Virus record (IMG/VR): IMGVR_UViG_3300035228_001434 | Span: 1 to 33,803 of that record | Direction: 5' to 3' (one strand) | DNA from: a virus | Length of the DNA: 33,803 nt | Shown: positions 6,649 through 15,000 of the stretch, one piece after another | Layout of the letters: the number at the start of each line of letters is the position of its first letter | How positions within the stretch are numbered: position 1 is the first letter of the stretch | Translations under genes and position numbers: made by a program | The notes under the pieces: generated by a model | The model's database searches: none | Told to the model about the DNA's origin: nothing | What the model saw: only the letters and a program-made list of their open reading frames with translations

Positions 6649-7218
6649 ATGGCCGTTACTTTTTCCACTAGCTCTGGTTCTGCTGGTGGCGTTCAGTCTG
6701 CTTACGCAAATGAACTGACCGCTGCACTGGAAGGCCAGTTTGCGGATATTGCTGATAACAACGTTCTGACTTTTGTCAACGAAACTTCAGCCGTGCTTGC
6801 CTATGGCGGCCTGGGTGTTGTGAATGGCTCTGGCAGCGTTGGCAATTCTGTCAAGACTGTGTCTGCTCCGACTGACACTGCAGTTGGCATTGTCGCCCTC
6901 ACCTATGTAGATGAGAGTGCAACCGATTCCAACAGCCGTCCCGGGGTTAAAGACGATCAAGCGGTGAACATTCTTTCCAAGGGTGTTGTTGCTGTTTTCT
7001 GTGTTGAAGCTGTTGACTACACCAGCGCCGTTCGTGTTTATCACGATGCCGACACAGGCACTACCAGCGGCTCTTTCGCTGGTCGTTTTGCAGCAACTGC
7101 TGCTGCTAACAAGACCGCCGTCCTAAGTGGTGCCCGTTGGGTATCCAAGACATCTGCTGCTGGCATTGCACTGCTAGAGCTGAATGGTCCTGACTTCTCC
7201 CTTACCGCTGACACCTGA
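6649..7218 (+). CDS. Capsid decoration / structural cement protein (DUF2190-like)
   Basis: The protein has 189 residues, rich in Ala, Gly, Ser, Thr and Val with predicted beta structure. The central part (SVKTVSAPTDTAVGIVALTY and VNILSKGVVAVFCVEAV) resembles phage structural cement proteins that cap the shell at lattice vertices. Its position between protease and major capsid protein fits. It has one of the few strong ribosome binding sites in the window, AAGGAGG about 10 bases before ATG 6649, consistent with a high-copy virion protein. The exact family is inferred from composition and context. Confidence 0.65.
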   Translation: MAVTFSTSSGSAGGVQSAYANELTAALEGQFADIADNNVLTFVNETSAVLAYGGLGVVNGSGSVGNSVKTVSAPTDTAVGIVALTYVDESATDSNSRPGVKDDQAVNILSKGVVAVFCVEAVDYTSAVRVYHDADTGTTSGSFAGRFAATAAANKTAVLSGARWVSKTSAAGIALLELNGPDFSLTADT

Positions 7219-7231
7219 TAGGAGGCCCCCA

Positions 7232-8140
7232 ATGAGCGAATTTCGTCTTGATGATGCTGGCCTCTTCCTTGATCGCCAGCTTGAGTACATCCGTCCACAA
7301 ATTTTTGAAGTTGAATATTCGGACATCAAATATTCAACAATCCTGCCCGTAACAAGCGAGGCCGGACCAGGCGCACAAACATTCACGTATCGCATCATGG
7401 ATGCGACCGGTGACTTCAAGCTCATCTCTGATGCTGCTGATGATCTGCCGCGTGCTGATGTGACCCAAACCGAGAAGAGCATCAACATCCGCTCCTTTGG
7501 TGGTTCCTTCGGGTACACCGTGCAGGAGCTGCGTGCTGCTCAAACGGCCAATGTTGCTCTTGAAAATCGTCGTGCTTCTGCTGTTCGCAGGGCATACGAA
7601 GAGAAGGTAGAAAGTGTCGCCATGTTTGGCGAATCTTCTGTTGGTCTGTCTGGTTTCTTCAACAATTCAACTGTTGATGTGATCAGCGCTAACAAGTGGT
7701 TCTCTACTTCTGGCGCAACTGCAGATGAAATGCTTTCCATCTTGAATAAAGGTGTAAGTGCAATCATCAGCGGTTCCAAAATGAAGGAACAGCCCGACAC
7801 AATCCTCATTTCATACGAGGACTACAACACTATTTCAACCACTCGTAATTCCGATAGCTCGGACGTAACGGTGCTTGAGTATTTCTTGCGGACTAATCCA
7901 TACATTCGCAATGTTGAGCCTGTCAATCAGCTTGATGCTGATAACAGCTCACTCACTCGTAACCGTATGGTGGTTTACAAGCGTGACCCCCAGAAGGTTC
8001 AACTTCACATTCCTCAGCCCCTCGAACTGTTCCCGCCTCAGCAGCGTGGTCTTGAGTTCGTCGTTCCAGCTCACGCTCGCGTGGGCGGAGTTGCGCTGTA
8101 CTACCCCAAGAGTGTGATTTACGTTCAGGCTCCTTCCTGA
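7232..8140 (+). CDS. Major capsid protein (DUF2184 type, HK97 fold)
   Basis: The protein has 302 residues from ATG 7232, which follows TAGGAGG with a 7-base gap; an upstream in-frame GTG at 7184 would overlap the preceding gene and is rejected. The sequence matches DUF2184 major capsid proteins: IFEVEYSDIKYSTILPV near the N-terminus, TFTYRIMDATGDFKLI, the E-loop-like region, SFGGSFGYTVQELR, and the C-terminal LEFVVPAHARVGGVALYYPK. It forms the icosahedral shell. It lies directly after the decoration protein and before the neck genes. A 52-base gap without a clear hairpin follows. Confidence 0.85.
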   Translation: MSEFRLDDAGLFLDRQLEYIRPQIFEVEYSDIKYSTILPVTSEAGPGAQTFTYRIMDATGDFKLISDAADDLPRADVTQTEKSINIRSFGGSFGYTVQELRAAQTANVALENRRASAVRRAYEEKVESVAMFGESSVGLSGFFNNSTVDVISANKWFSTSGATADEMLSILNKGVSAIISGSKMKEQPDTILISYEDYNTISTTRNSDSSDVTVLEYFLRTNPYIRNVEPVNQLDADNSSLTRNRMVVYKRDPQKVQLHIPQPLELFPPQQRGLEFVVPAHARVGGVALYYPKSVIYVQAPS

Positions 8141-8192
8141 TCTAATTAAGGAATGGGCGGCTAAGCTTTAACGTGCTGAATCATTATTTAAC

Positions 8193-8579
8193 ATGCTGAT
8201 TGCTTATCGCCCTGAACTTGAAAATCCGCCTCGCGAGGCTGGTTTTGGAATTATCACGGATAAGGGTTTGATTAGCCTCACCCCTGGTCTTAATCAGGAA
8301 ATTCCTGAAGATCAATGGGAACTGGCAAAGTCAAACCCTACCGTTCAAGCTCTGTTGAATATCGGGGCTATCGAAGAAATGAAAGAGCGAGTGGAAGTAG
8401 AAACCATTCCTCGATCCATCGAAAGTCTCCAACAGCTTCCACTAACTCAAGCTATGCAAGCGATTGAACTTCTTCATGATGAAGACAAGTTGAATGGCTG
8501 GAAAAAGGTTGAAGGACGTGTCAGGGTTCGTAACGCAATCAGTCGTCGCCTTGAAGCTATTAGGACAGGTAAAGCATGA
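8193..8579 (+). CDS. Hypothetical protein downstream of capsid gene
   Basis: The protein has 128 residues and I cannot assign a family. The N-terminal part has short beta-like segments (FGIITDKGLISLTPGLNQEI) and the rest is helical, with a repeated-looking pattern IPRSIESLQQLPLTQAMQAI and a basic C-terminus (VRNAISRRLEAIRTG). Position between the major capsid protein and a DUF4054 connector suggests a head-completion role or a small internal head protein, analogous in place to lambda FI. The end overlaps the next start by 4 bases (ATGA). Confidence 0.6.
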   Translation: MLIAYRPELENPPREAGFGIITDKGLISLTPGLNQEIPEDQWELAKSNPTVQALLNIGAIEEMKERVEVETIPRSIESLQQLPLTQAMQAIELLHDEDKLNGWKKVEGRVRVRNAISRRLEAIRTGKA

Positions 8580-8890
8580 CGGTAACTTATTCGGGATTTC
8601 TGGAACGATTCCCTGAGTTCAGTCCTCACCCTTCGGGGATTGTAAATGGAGCAATTGAAAGTGCTTCTTCCGATGTGTCTGATGACGTTTTCGGCAATCA
8701 AACAGATCGGGCTGTTCGCTGCTTAGCTGCCCACATTATTTCTATTCAGCTTGCTCAAATGGGTGTGCAGATTGGAGCTACTGAGGGCAAAGTTTACGGC
8801 AAAGGACTTGAGGCCACTCTTTATGGCCAAGAGTTTAAGCGTCTTTCTGACACAGCTTCTAACGCTTCAATGATTGGTTTTGTCATCTAA
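8576..8890 (+). CDS. Head-tail connector (DUF4054-like)
   Basis: The protein has 104 residues and the usual DUF4054 pattern: FLERFPEF near the start, acidic helix, AAHIISIQLAQMG in the middle, and LYGQEFKRLSD toward the end. These adaptor proteins attach under the portal. ATG 8576 overlaps the preceding stop (ATGA) and its own stop overlaps the next ATG by one base, so the three neck genes are probably coupled. Confidence 0.72.
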   Translation: MTVTYSGFLERFPEFSPHPSGIVNGAIESASSDVSDDVFGNQTDRAVRCLAAHIISIQLAQMGVQIGATEGKVYGKGLEATLYGQEFKRLSDTASNASMIGFVI

Positions 8891-9279
8891 TGACTAATCC
8901 CGCTAATCCATTAGCAAATGCCACCCTGGTCTTTCCAGTGGCTAGCGGTTATTCAGTTGATGCCATGACAGGTAATTTTGTGGCATCAACGACAGATGTA
9001 ACGTATTACGCGACATTGAAGCAAAGCAGGGATCCTCAATACGAGCAGCGGGTCGGGGCTGATGAGACTGCCATTTATATGAAGGGCCGCCTTGTCAGTC
9101 CACTCGCAACATCGGGAGTGTCCGCCGGAGATGTGGCAGAAGCCACAATTGAAGGTCAAGAAGGACGTTTTGAATTACTCCCAACTATCGAGATGACTGA
9201 ACATTATCGACAATTCTTAGGCACTCCTATACACGGCTACTTTAGAGTAGTTGGAGCAGGAAGTGTCCTGAATCGTTGA
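8890..9279 (+). CDS. Putative head closure / stopper protein
   Basis: The protein has 129 residues and predicted beta-barrel character. Features such as VTYYATLKQSRDPQYEQRVG, AIYMKGRLVSP and GQEGRFELLPTIEM recall small head-closure proteins that seal the connector. The assignment relies mainly on position, directly after the DUF4054 connector and before the tail tube. ATG 8890 uses the last base of the preceding stop (TAATG). No Shine-Dalgarno is present. Confidence 0.5.
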   Translation: MTNPANPLANATLVFPVASGYSVDAMTGNFVASTTDVTYYATLKQSRDPQYEQRVGADETAIYMKGRLVSPLATSGVSAGDVAEATIEGQEGRFELLPTIEMTEHYRQFLGTPIHGYFRVVGAGSVLNR

Positions 9280-9303
9280 CCCAGCTCCCTTGCATTTGTT
9301 TCA

Positions 9304-9894
9304 ATGGCAATTCAACATCCAACTCAAATTATCAAGAGTCAGGACACCATTATTAAAGTTGGTGCTTTGGCCCATCCCGTTCGCCCGGCTATCACCACAG
9401 CCGCAGCGGGCATTTTGACAATGCCTGCTACGGGTAAACCTGCCAGCATGTATTTCCTGGGCGGCGTTACTAACGCTTCCGTGTCTCTCAATGACGGAGA
9501 GCAAGAATATTACATTCTTGGAGCTGGTGGTTTTGCCGATAGCGTGAAAGTTACCACCAGAGCTCAAGCTTCTATTACTTCATACTTCCAAAAAGACTTG
9601 GATGATGGCGCTATGGATGAGACCGGTTACGACGAGGCAATGGAAATTGTCTTAAGAGGTCGTAATGACCGCGACTTTGAACTTTACGCCGAAATTTATA
9701 AGCACTTTGGCGGCACAACTTATGACGTGACTGTCTTCGCTGCAACTGTGATGAACTACAGCGAAAGCTATCCGGCTGATAACTTGGTTGAAGTTACTTT
9801 TGACCTGATGAGCCGTGGTACTGTTGGAGCAGGTAAAGCAACTATTGCCGGGACATCCCTTATTCCTGGTGCTGGTGGCACTCCTAACGAGTGA
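9304..9894 (+). CDS. Major tail tube protein
   Basis: The protein has 196 residues. It looks like a lambda V / HK97 tail-tube type protein: a variable N-terminal part, a central ISFYF-like segment (QASITSYFQKDLDDG), EIVLRGRNDRDFELYAEIYK, and the typical C-terminal strand pattern YPADNLVEVTFDLMSRG. It forms stacked hexamer rings of the tail. A very strong intrinsic terminator follows the stop, as expected for one of the most expressed virion genes. The role is inferred from size, pattern and position. Confidence 0.7.
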   Translation: MAIQHPTQIIKSQDTIIKVGALAHPVRPAITTAAAGILTMPATGKPASMYFLGGVTNASVSLNDGEQEYYILGAGGFADSVKVTTRAQASITSYFQKDLDDGAMDETGYDEAMEIVLRGRNDRDFELYAEIYKHFGGTTYDVTVFAATVMNYSESYPADNLVEVTFDLMSRGTVGAGKATIAGTSLIPGAGGTPNE

Positions 9895-9917
9895 TCGTAG
9901 ATTATTTTCTGCACGCT

Positions 9918-9942
9918 ATAGCCCCCGAAAGGGGGCTATTTT
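9918..9942 (+). terminator. Strong Rho-independent terminator after tail tube gene
   Basis: ATAGCCCCC (9918-9926) and GGGGGCTAT (9931-9939) form a perfect 9-bp stem with a GAAA tetraloop, followed by TTTT and AGTT. It lies 24 bases after the tail tube stop and just before ATG 9949. It would reduce transcription from capsid and tail tube into the tail tip genes. Confidence 0.9.
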
Positions 9943-9948
9943 AGTTAT

Positions 9949-10359
9949 ATGACTTTAATTGAACTGCGCGAATCGCTAGAGACCCTGCTTGGCGATCTCA
10001 TTGGCACCTACAAGCTTCCGCAAGGCACTGAAATCCCTGCGGTGTATGTGGATGGGAGTAGTGGAGTGCCAAAGGATTGGCAGGTTTCAGGGCTGGAAGT
10101 TTCAATCAGGCAATATCCAGCGAGAGCTACTCGTCGATTGATGAGCATGGTTGAGATGACAGTTTCTTGGGAGGTGAGACTTTCTCAATACAATCCAGAA
10201 AATTCATCACTAGATACAGCTATAGATCGTTTGTTAAGGCATTTCCCAGACGCGACTTTAACTGGATTTCCGACAACAGATGGAGGTTATCAATATGCTC
10301 GTTTAATTGTTTCTGATATTGAATTAGCCTTCCAGTACAGAAGAGCGGGGACTATTTAG
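9949..10359 (+). CDS. Putative tail terminator (lambda U-like position)
   Basis: The protein has 136 residues. It has an N-terminal helix (LIELRESLETLLGDLIGTY), a strand-rich middle (IPAVYVDGSSG, VSGLEVSIRQYP) and TVSWEVRLSQYN followed by a helix with paired acidic and basic residues. This is the usual pattern of tail terminator proteins that cap the tail tube. ATG 9949 lies just beyond the terminator T-run. In lambda the equivalent gene comes before the tail tube gene, so the order is changed. I am only moderately sure of the role. Confidence 0.55.
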   Translation: MTLIELRESLETLLGDLIGTYKLPQGTEIPAVYVDGSSGVPKDWQVSGLEVSIRQYPARATRRLMSMVEMTVSWEVRLSQYNPENSSLDTAIDRLLRHFPDATLTGFPTTDGGYQYARLIVSDIELAFQYRRAGTI

Positions 10360-10821
10360 ATGTCGTTGCTGGTCACAGGAGCAAGCTTTCATAATATCCA
10401 ATCTCTAGAAGCGCAACTGATTGCTGCTTTTACTGATTGGGTTGATAAGGAAGTAAACGATGACTACATGAAAGAACAATTCAGAACAGACAAGTGGCCC
10501 TATAACGCCAAAACGCGCAGAAAAAATGGAAGCACTCAGTATCCTGGCAAGCGTGATATTTACGACTTAGGAAATCTCTATCGCAGTGGCCAAAGAAGCT
10601 TTCAAATTCGCAACGGTCCAACTGAAATAGTTGCTTCTTGGCATTGGGACGCAACGAATTCAAGTGGAGATGAATACGCCTGGTATGTTCATGAAGGTAA
10701 GGGGCCTCATTCCATCGAGCCGCGCCCCTGGACAGATGAAATTGCAGTGCCAACTCTTTTCTACAGAAGCCCTTTAAAGAAGGCGCTAGAGGCAAATATC
10801 ACGCTTAAGATGAGCCGATGA
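10360..10821 (+). CDS. Tail completion / HK97 gp10-like minor tail protein
   Basis: The protein has 153 residues. The C-terminal half carries AWYVHEGKGPHSIEPRPWTD, close to the sequence seen near the end of HK97 gp10/lambda Z-type neck proteins (hydrophobic 'VHEG' followed by 'RPW'). YDLGNLYRSGQRSF precedes it. These proteins join head and tail. ATG 10360 directly follows the preceding TAG (10357-10359), and the stop overlaps the next ATG (ATGA). Role is inferred. Confidence 0.55.
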   Translation: MSLLVTGASFHNIQSLEAQLIAAFTDWVDKEVNDDYMKEQFRTDKWPYNAKTRRKNGSTQYPGKRDIYDLGNLYRSGQRSFQIRNGPTEIVASWHWDATNSSGDEYAWYVHEGKGPHSIEPRPWTDEIAVPTLFYRSPLKKALEANITLKMSR

Positions 10822-11078
10822 AAAGCTTTGACTATTTAGTCAGCAACGACAGTCGCGTTCATGCAATTAATTGCAAGTCATCTGGCAGCACTTTGAGTGT
10901 TGGGATTTTTTGCGCTATTGCTATGGACAAAAACAGTTGTAGAATTTCTGACGAAAACGATTCTTTTACAGTTGAGCTCTCTGACGAGCTTTTCTCTCGA
11001 GGTAATCGAGTCAAAGCTTTTAACGTTAATCTGGCAATCTTGAAACATGAGCAAGTACAGCTTTCTTCTTCAATCTGA
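10818..11078 (+). CDS. Small hypothetical protein before tail chaperones
   Basis: The product has 86 residues with no family I recognise. It is Ser/Asn-rich with alternating hydrophobic residues (TLSVGIFCAIAM, DSFTVELSDELFSRG), suggesting a small beta fold. ATG 10818 overlaps the preceding TGA, which supports it as a real coupled gene, but its 3' end overlaps the next gene by 32 bases, more than other pairs here. An ACTATTTAGT element occurs just inside it (10831-10840). Confidence 0.5.
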   Translation: MKSFDYLVSNDSRVHAINCKSSGSTLSVGIFCAIAMDKNSCRISDENDSFTVELSDELFSRGNRVKAFNVNLAILKHEQVQLSSSI

Positions 11079-11589
11079 AGAACCTGAATATTTTGAGCTA
11101 TTGTCAACGCTTCGTTTGAAAAAGCATGGTGGCTGGCTGGTTGCAGAATCTATTGAGCAGGAAGAAATTTCTCGCAATCAAAGCCAGGCAACTGTTCGCG
11201 CTGTGCAGCTTGCAAAACGTATTGCCAAAGACAAGGACATCTCTCTTGAAGAGGCTTTCAATGCGCTTCAGGGAGCCGGAGGATTGTCTGAAATGGACCT
11301 TCTCAGTGATTACACAGAAGATGCCTTAGATATGCTCACAGGAGGTAATTCCGCTGAAGCTGGAAATGCAAAGCTGGTGACCGTCTTTATTCGCACTCGT
11401 GGTGAAGGTTTAATTGAGGGTGAATGGGAGCCTGTCGAAGATTGGTCATTAGAAGACACCAAAGGTATGGGGCGTCAGCTTGTCGCCAAGGTCTTGGAAT
11501 TTGTCATGGAGGAACAGCAAGCTGAGTCTGGAGAGGCCGAGCAAAAAAAAGGCCGGAGCCGGAAGAAGATCCCGGCCCTAGAGGGCTAG
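11047..11589 (+). CDS. Tail assembly chaperone (lambda G-like, 0-frame product)
   Basis: The product has 180 residues. It lies directly before the tape measure, where lambda G and GT lie, and ends in a charged tail (EAEQKKGRSRKK). The middle is helical (NALQGAGGLSEMDLLSDYTE) with conserved-looking acidic stretches. Such chaperones coat the tape measure during tail tube growth and are absent from the finished virion. The gene contains a slippery A AAA AAA near its end (11544-11550), and the -1 frame continues open for 155 codons, giving a longer GT-like form. Confidence 0.72.
   Translation: MSKYSFLLQSEEPEYFELLSTLRLKKHGGWLVAESIEQEEISRNQSQATVRAVQLAKRIAKDKDISLEEAFNALQGAGGLSEMDLLSDYTEDALDMLTGGNSAEAGNAKLVTVFIRTRGEGLIEGEWEPVEDWSLEDTKGMGRQLVAKVLEFVMEEQQAESGEAEQKKGRSRKKIPALEG
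11544..11576 (+). promoter_or_regulatory. Predicted programmed -1 frameshift signal (G/GT type)
   Basis: The heptamer A AAA AAA (11544-11550) is in phase with the chaperone frame (codons CAA AAA AAA). GCCGG (11558-11562) pairs with CCGGC (11572-11576) after a 7-base spacer, with a 9-base loop; an alternative 6-bp stem GGCCGG/CCGGCC starts directly after the heptamer. Lambda G/GT and many other tailed phages use -1 frameshifting here, so position supports it. Confidence 0.78.
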
Positions 11590-12014
11590 AAAAAAGAGCT
11601 CAGCGTGTCTTAAAGAATGTCACCGACTGGAATGACCTTTATTTCAGGATTAGTTCATCTGATCTGAACGACCCAAGGTGGAACCATACAAACTTTGGCA
11701 AGCAGCGCGTTGTCGATGTTGTTACTGCTATTAAATACCTAGAGCTGCATGACATTTCCAAAGCAAACGTTCAAAGCGTAAGCACTGCAAAACTTGGATG
11801 TGTTGTGGTCCAGGGGCTGGCTGGCAAGAAGGCTAACGTTACTGCTGATGATTTCTTGCCTTATGACACACGCAAGATTAAGAAAGACACTGGCGTTTCT
11901 GATGAAAGCATGCAAGTGCTGAAGCGATTGATGAAGACAAGGAAGCTTGATGCGCGATTGTTTAGTACTCTTGCTAATGAAATAAAAATGGCCTCAATGC
12001 GAGGGGATGAATAG
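11550..12014 (+). CDS. Frameshifted T-like extension of the tail assembly chaperone
   Basis: In the -1 frame the reading is open from the slippery site to the TGA/TAG region ending at 12014, about 154 residues. The fusion from ATG 11047 would be about 322 residues. The segment begins RPEPEEDPGPRGLEKRA, continues NVTDWNDLYFRISSSDLNDP, and ends with a helical basic part (KRLMKTRKLDARLFSTLANE). The only in-frame start is a GTG at 11805, well after the sequence has begun to look structured. In lambda the T domain recruits tail tube subunits. The reading is strongly supported by position and by the second open frame. Confidence 0.75.
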   Translation, partial: RPEPEEDPGPRGLEKRAQRVLKNVTDWNDLYFRISSSDLNDPRWNHTNFGKQRVVDVVTAIKYLELHDISKANVQSVSTAKLGCVVVQGLAGKKANVTADDFLPYDTRKIKKDTGVSDESMQVLKRLMKTRKLDARLFSTLANEIKMASMRGDE

Positions 12015-12054
12015 CGCTAAACTATTTAGTGAATATTTAGTCTCGTAATAAAGG
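12015..12054 (+). promoter_or_regulatory. Leader before tape measure with repeated TATTTAGT motif
   Basis: The leader contains ACTATTTAGT (12021-12030) and AATATTTAGT (12033-12042), a near-direct repeat, followed by TAATAAAGG directly before ATG 12055. The same ten bases occur at 4196 and 10831. They may be a phage-specific promoter or regulatory element, but no -35-like partner is clear here. Confidence 0.3.
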
Positions 12055-15000
12055 ATGGCGGCTGAGCTTAGGCTAAATGTTGCGCTTGATCTGCAGTATT
12101 TCAAGCGCCAACTTCCAAAACTCAGCCAAGCTGCTGCTGGCTTTCAACTGCCTATTCAAATTAAGTTTGACGGCAGACAGATACGAAAAGAGTTAAATAA
12201 GCTCACTGGGCGTAGAGAATTTAGGATCAATATCAATGACACGGCAATTCGCAGTGCGTTAGAGAATACTAAAAAACTTGAAAAGGCTCTTAGAGACTTA
12301 GAGACTGTATCAAAAAGGTCAGTAACTGCTGCATCTCCAGTCGGAGCAGGGCGGCTTTCGAGAACCGCGAGTCAAGGTGGTCTTAATGCTGGTGAGATTC
12401 GAGCCCTTTACCAGCAGGCAGCAACAGAAGGGCTGGCTGGATTCAAGGCGGGTGTAAGAGTAAACCGCAAGGATGCAGAACTGCAACTGGGTCAACTAGC
12501 GGCTGATGCCGTCAAAGGCTTAATTGCAGGCTTGAAGAAGGGACAAGGCAAGGTTGGCACGGCTTCTGAAGGTCTTGCAAATGAACTTGTCGATTCAATG
12601 GAGGATCGTCTTCAGATAAGTTCTCCATCCAGGCGGCTGATGGAGGTTGGCCGTCAGGCAGCAAAAGGTTTTGAGATTGGCATGAGTAAGGGCCTGAAAA
12701 GGGCTCAAACTGCGGCGCTAAGTCAATTGCAGGCAATGCTGATTGCCATGCAGGCAGAGGTGAGAAGCTTTGGAAGTGGCAGTGCTCAGAGGCAAATGAC
12801 AGCAATGTCAAGGGGAGCTGCGGCTGTACCTGCGGGCATGATGACCAGCGCGACTGGTCGTCCACGCTTTAGATCTTCAAGAGTTGGAGATGTCAATCAA
12901 GTTGCCGGTGCTTTTGGCCGCATTGGTTCTGTAGGTGGAGGCCCTGGTAGAGGATCTTTCAGATTTGCACCTCGTCAGTTAACAGGAGCTGCATCACCTT
13001 TATCGCTGCCAAGCGGAGAGATGCGTGCTTCTGCGCGTTCTGCAATGCTGCAGGGTCGAATAGCTGCCGCACAAGCCCGCGGAGGCTCCACCGGATCTCA
13101 CTTCCATTCCGCATCGCGTGGAGGAGGACGGATGCAATCCGCTCTTCCTCCTGCAGCAAGTTCTCAAAGGACTGGTGGCTCAGGGCCTCGTCTTAGTGGT
13201 GCTGCTTTTCCAGGGCAGTTGCCTAACTTGCCAGGAGCTGCTGCTGTTAGTGGACTGGCGAATGAATTCAGCAATGCAACAAAACAAGTGTTGCTGTTTG
13301 GTACTGCGTATAAAGCACTTGCGTTCTTTATGGACTTCCCTTCGCAAGTTGGGGCTGCAGTTGGTGCGCTGCAAAGTTTCAACAATACGTTGGCAGCAAT
13401 ATCGCCATCGGCTGAAGAAGCAGCCAAGTCAAATGCCTTTATTTTGGGCATTGTTAACCGTTACAACGTACCGCTTCAAAGTGCTCGTGATGGCTTCACG
13501 AAACTCTACGCCTCAATGGCTCCGGCTGGGTTTGAGGGAGATGAGATCAAAGAACTTTTCTTAGGAGTTAGCCAAGCGGCGGCAACGTTTGGGATGAGCT
13601 CTGACAAGGTTGATCGCATGAATTATGCGTTCGCCCAAATGGCATCGAAGGGCCAAATTATGTCAGAAGAGCTCAAAGGGCAGCTCGGAGACGTGCTCCC
13701 TGGCGCCATGGGCATCTTTGCGGAAGCTGCGGGACTTGAAGGCCCTGATGCGATTCAGAAGTTTACAAAAGCTTTGGAAGATGGCGCTTTCCAGGGCGAA
13801 AACATGACAGCGTTGCTGAAGAATGTTGGTCAAGTATTGCAAGACGAATTCGGCCCTGGAGCTGAAGGTGCTGCTCGAACGTTCCAAGGCTTAATGAATC
13901 GACTGCAAACGTCATTGACACTTCTTTATGAATCTTTTGAACCACTTGCTGTTCAATTCTTAAACACTTTTGTTGTGCCTCTGTCTGAGGGAATTAAAAC
14001 AGTAACTGACGGCTTCAAGGCGTTCTTCTCTGGCACTGCCGCAGAAACTACGAAGGGTCAAGCATTCGCGAATCAGTTGAATGAAATGCGAGGAGCTTTC
14101 GCTGGCATTAGAGCAAATGCTGTCACTGTAATTGAGACATTGAAGCAGTTTGGTGCGGTGTTATTGCCCATCTTGCAAATAACATTGCAGATTGCATCTA
14201 GTCCCTTTGTTGGCTTCTTAGCGCGACTGTACTTAATTGTCTTGCCGTTAGTCAAGGTGTTTGGCTTATTAAAGCTCGCATTTGTTGCGTTCAACACGGT
14301 GTTGTTCTTGAGCACTGGAAAGCTTTCGGCCTTCCGCGCATTGATGCTGATGACAGGCAAGTCAGCAGCCCTTACTGCTGGGTCAGTTAGAGGCGCTGGT
14401 TTGGCTATAAAATCAGCTTTTGCATCTACAGGTATTGGACTGGTTCTTGTCGGCCTGGGATTGTTGATTGAAAAAATCATGACTCTTCGCATGAAGATGG
14501 ATCAGGTGAGGCAGTCTGCTCAGGAGGCTGCTCTTGCTATTCAATTCATGTCAGGCGCTGAAGCCAAAGCAACACAATCACAGGCGGAGTCTGATGTTAA
14601 AGTTCTGAGAAATCTTCGCGAAAGAACTCAAGGTAAATCGGCTGCAACTAAAACAAAAGTTACACCTGCAGAGCAAGCGGCTCTTGAAAGAGCTGGTCAA
14701 ATGGCTCAAAAATTTACATCAAAGAGAGATGCGGGAGGTGCTATAGAAACGTCTTTAGGTGCCAGCAATCAACAAGTTAGTGACGCACTTGGTCAAGCGC
14801 AAACTAATAGAACCTTGGCATCAAACCGAGTGTTAGAGACAGTTGCTGAAGAGGCAAGTACGAAAGCTGAGATGGAGAAATTGATGGAGGAGGTAAAGCT
14901 TGCCAGCTCTGGAGATGGCTCTGCAGGTGGAAGTGGCGCTGAAGGTCCAACAGATATCACGGGCGATCAGCTAGTAGTTATCGAAGCAATTAATCAGAAA

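Noticed and set aside
7184-7231. Longer capsid protein from GTG 7184
   Set aside because: It overlaps the decoration gene; ATG 7232 has TAGGAGG at ideal spacing.
13118-13564. 148-codon open frame in another frame inside the tape measure
   Set aside because: Leu/Gln-rich shadow translation of the tape measure; no ribosome binding site or domain.
14073-14492. Minus-strand 139-codon open frame within the tape measure gene
   Set aside because: It is a shadow of the tape measure coding strand with no start signals and no recognisable domain.
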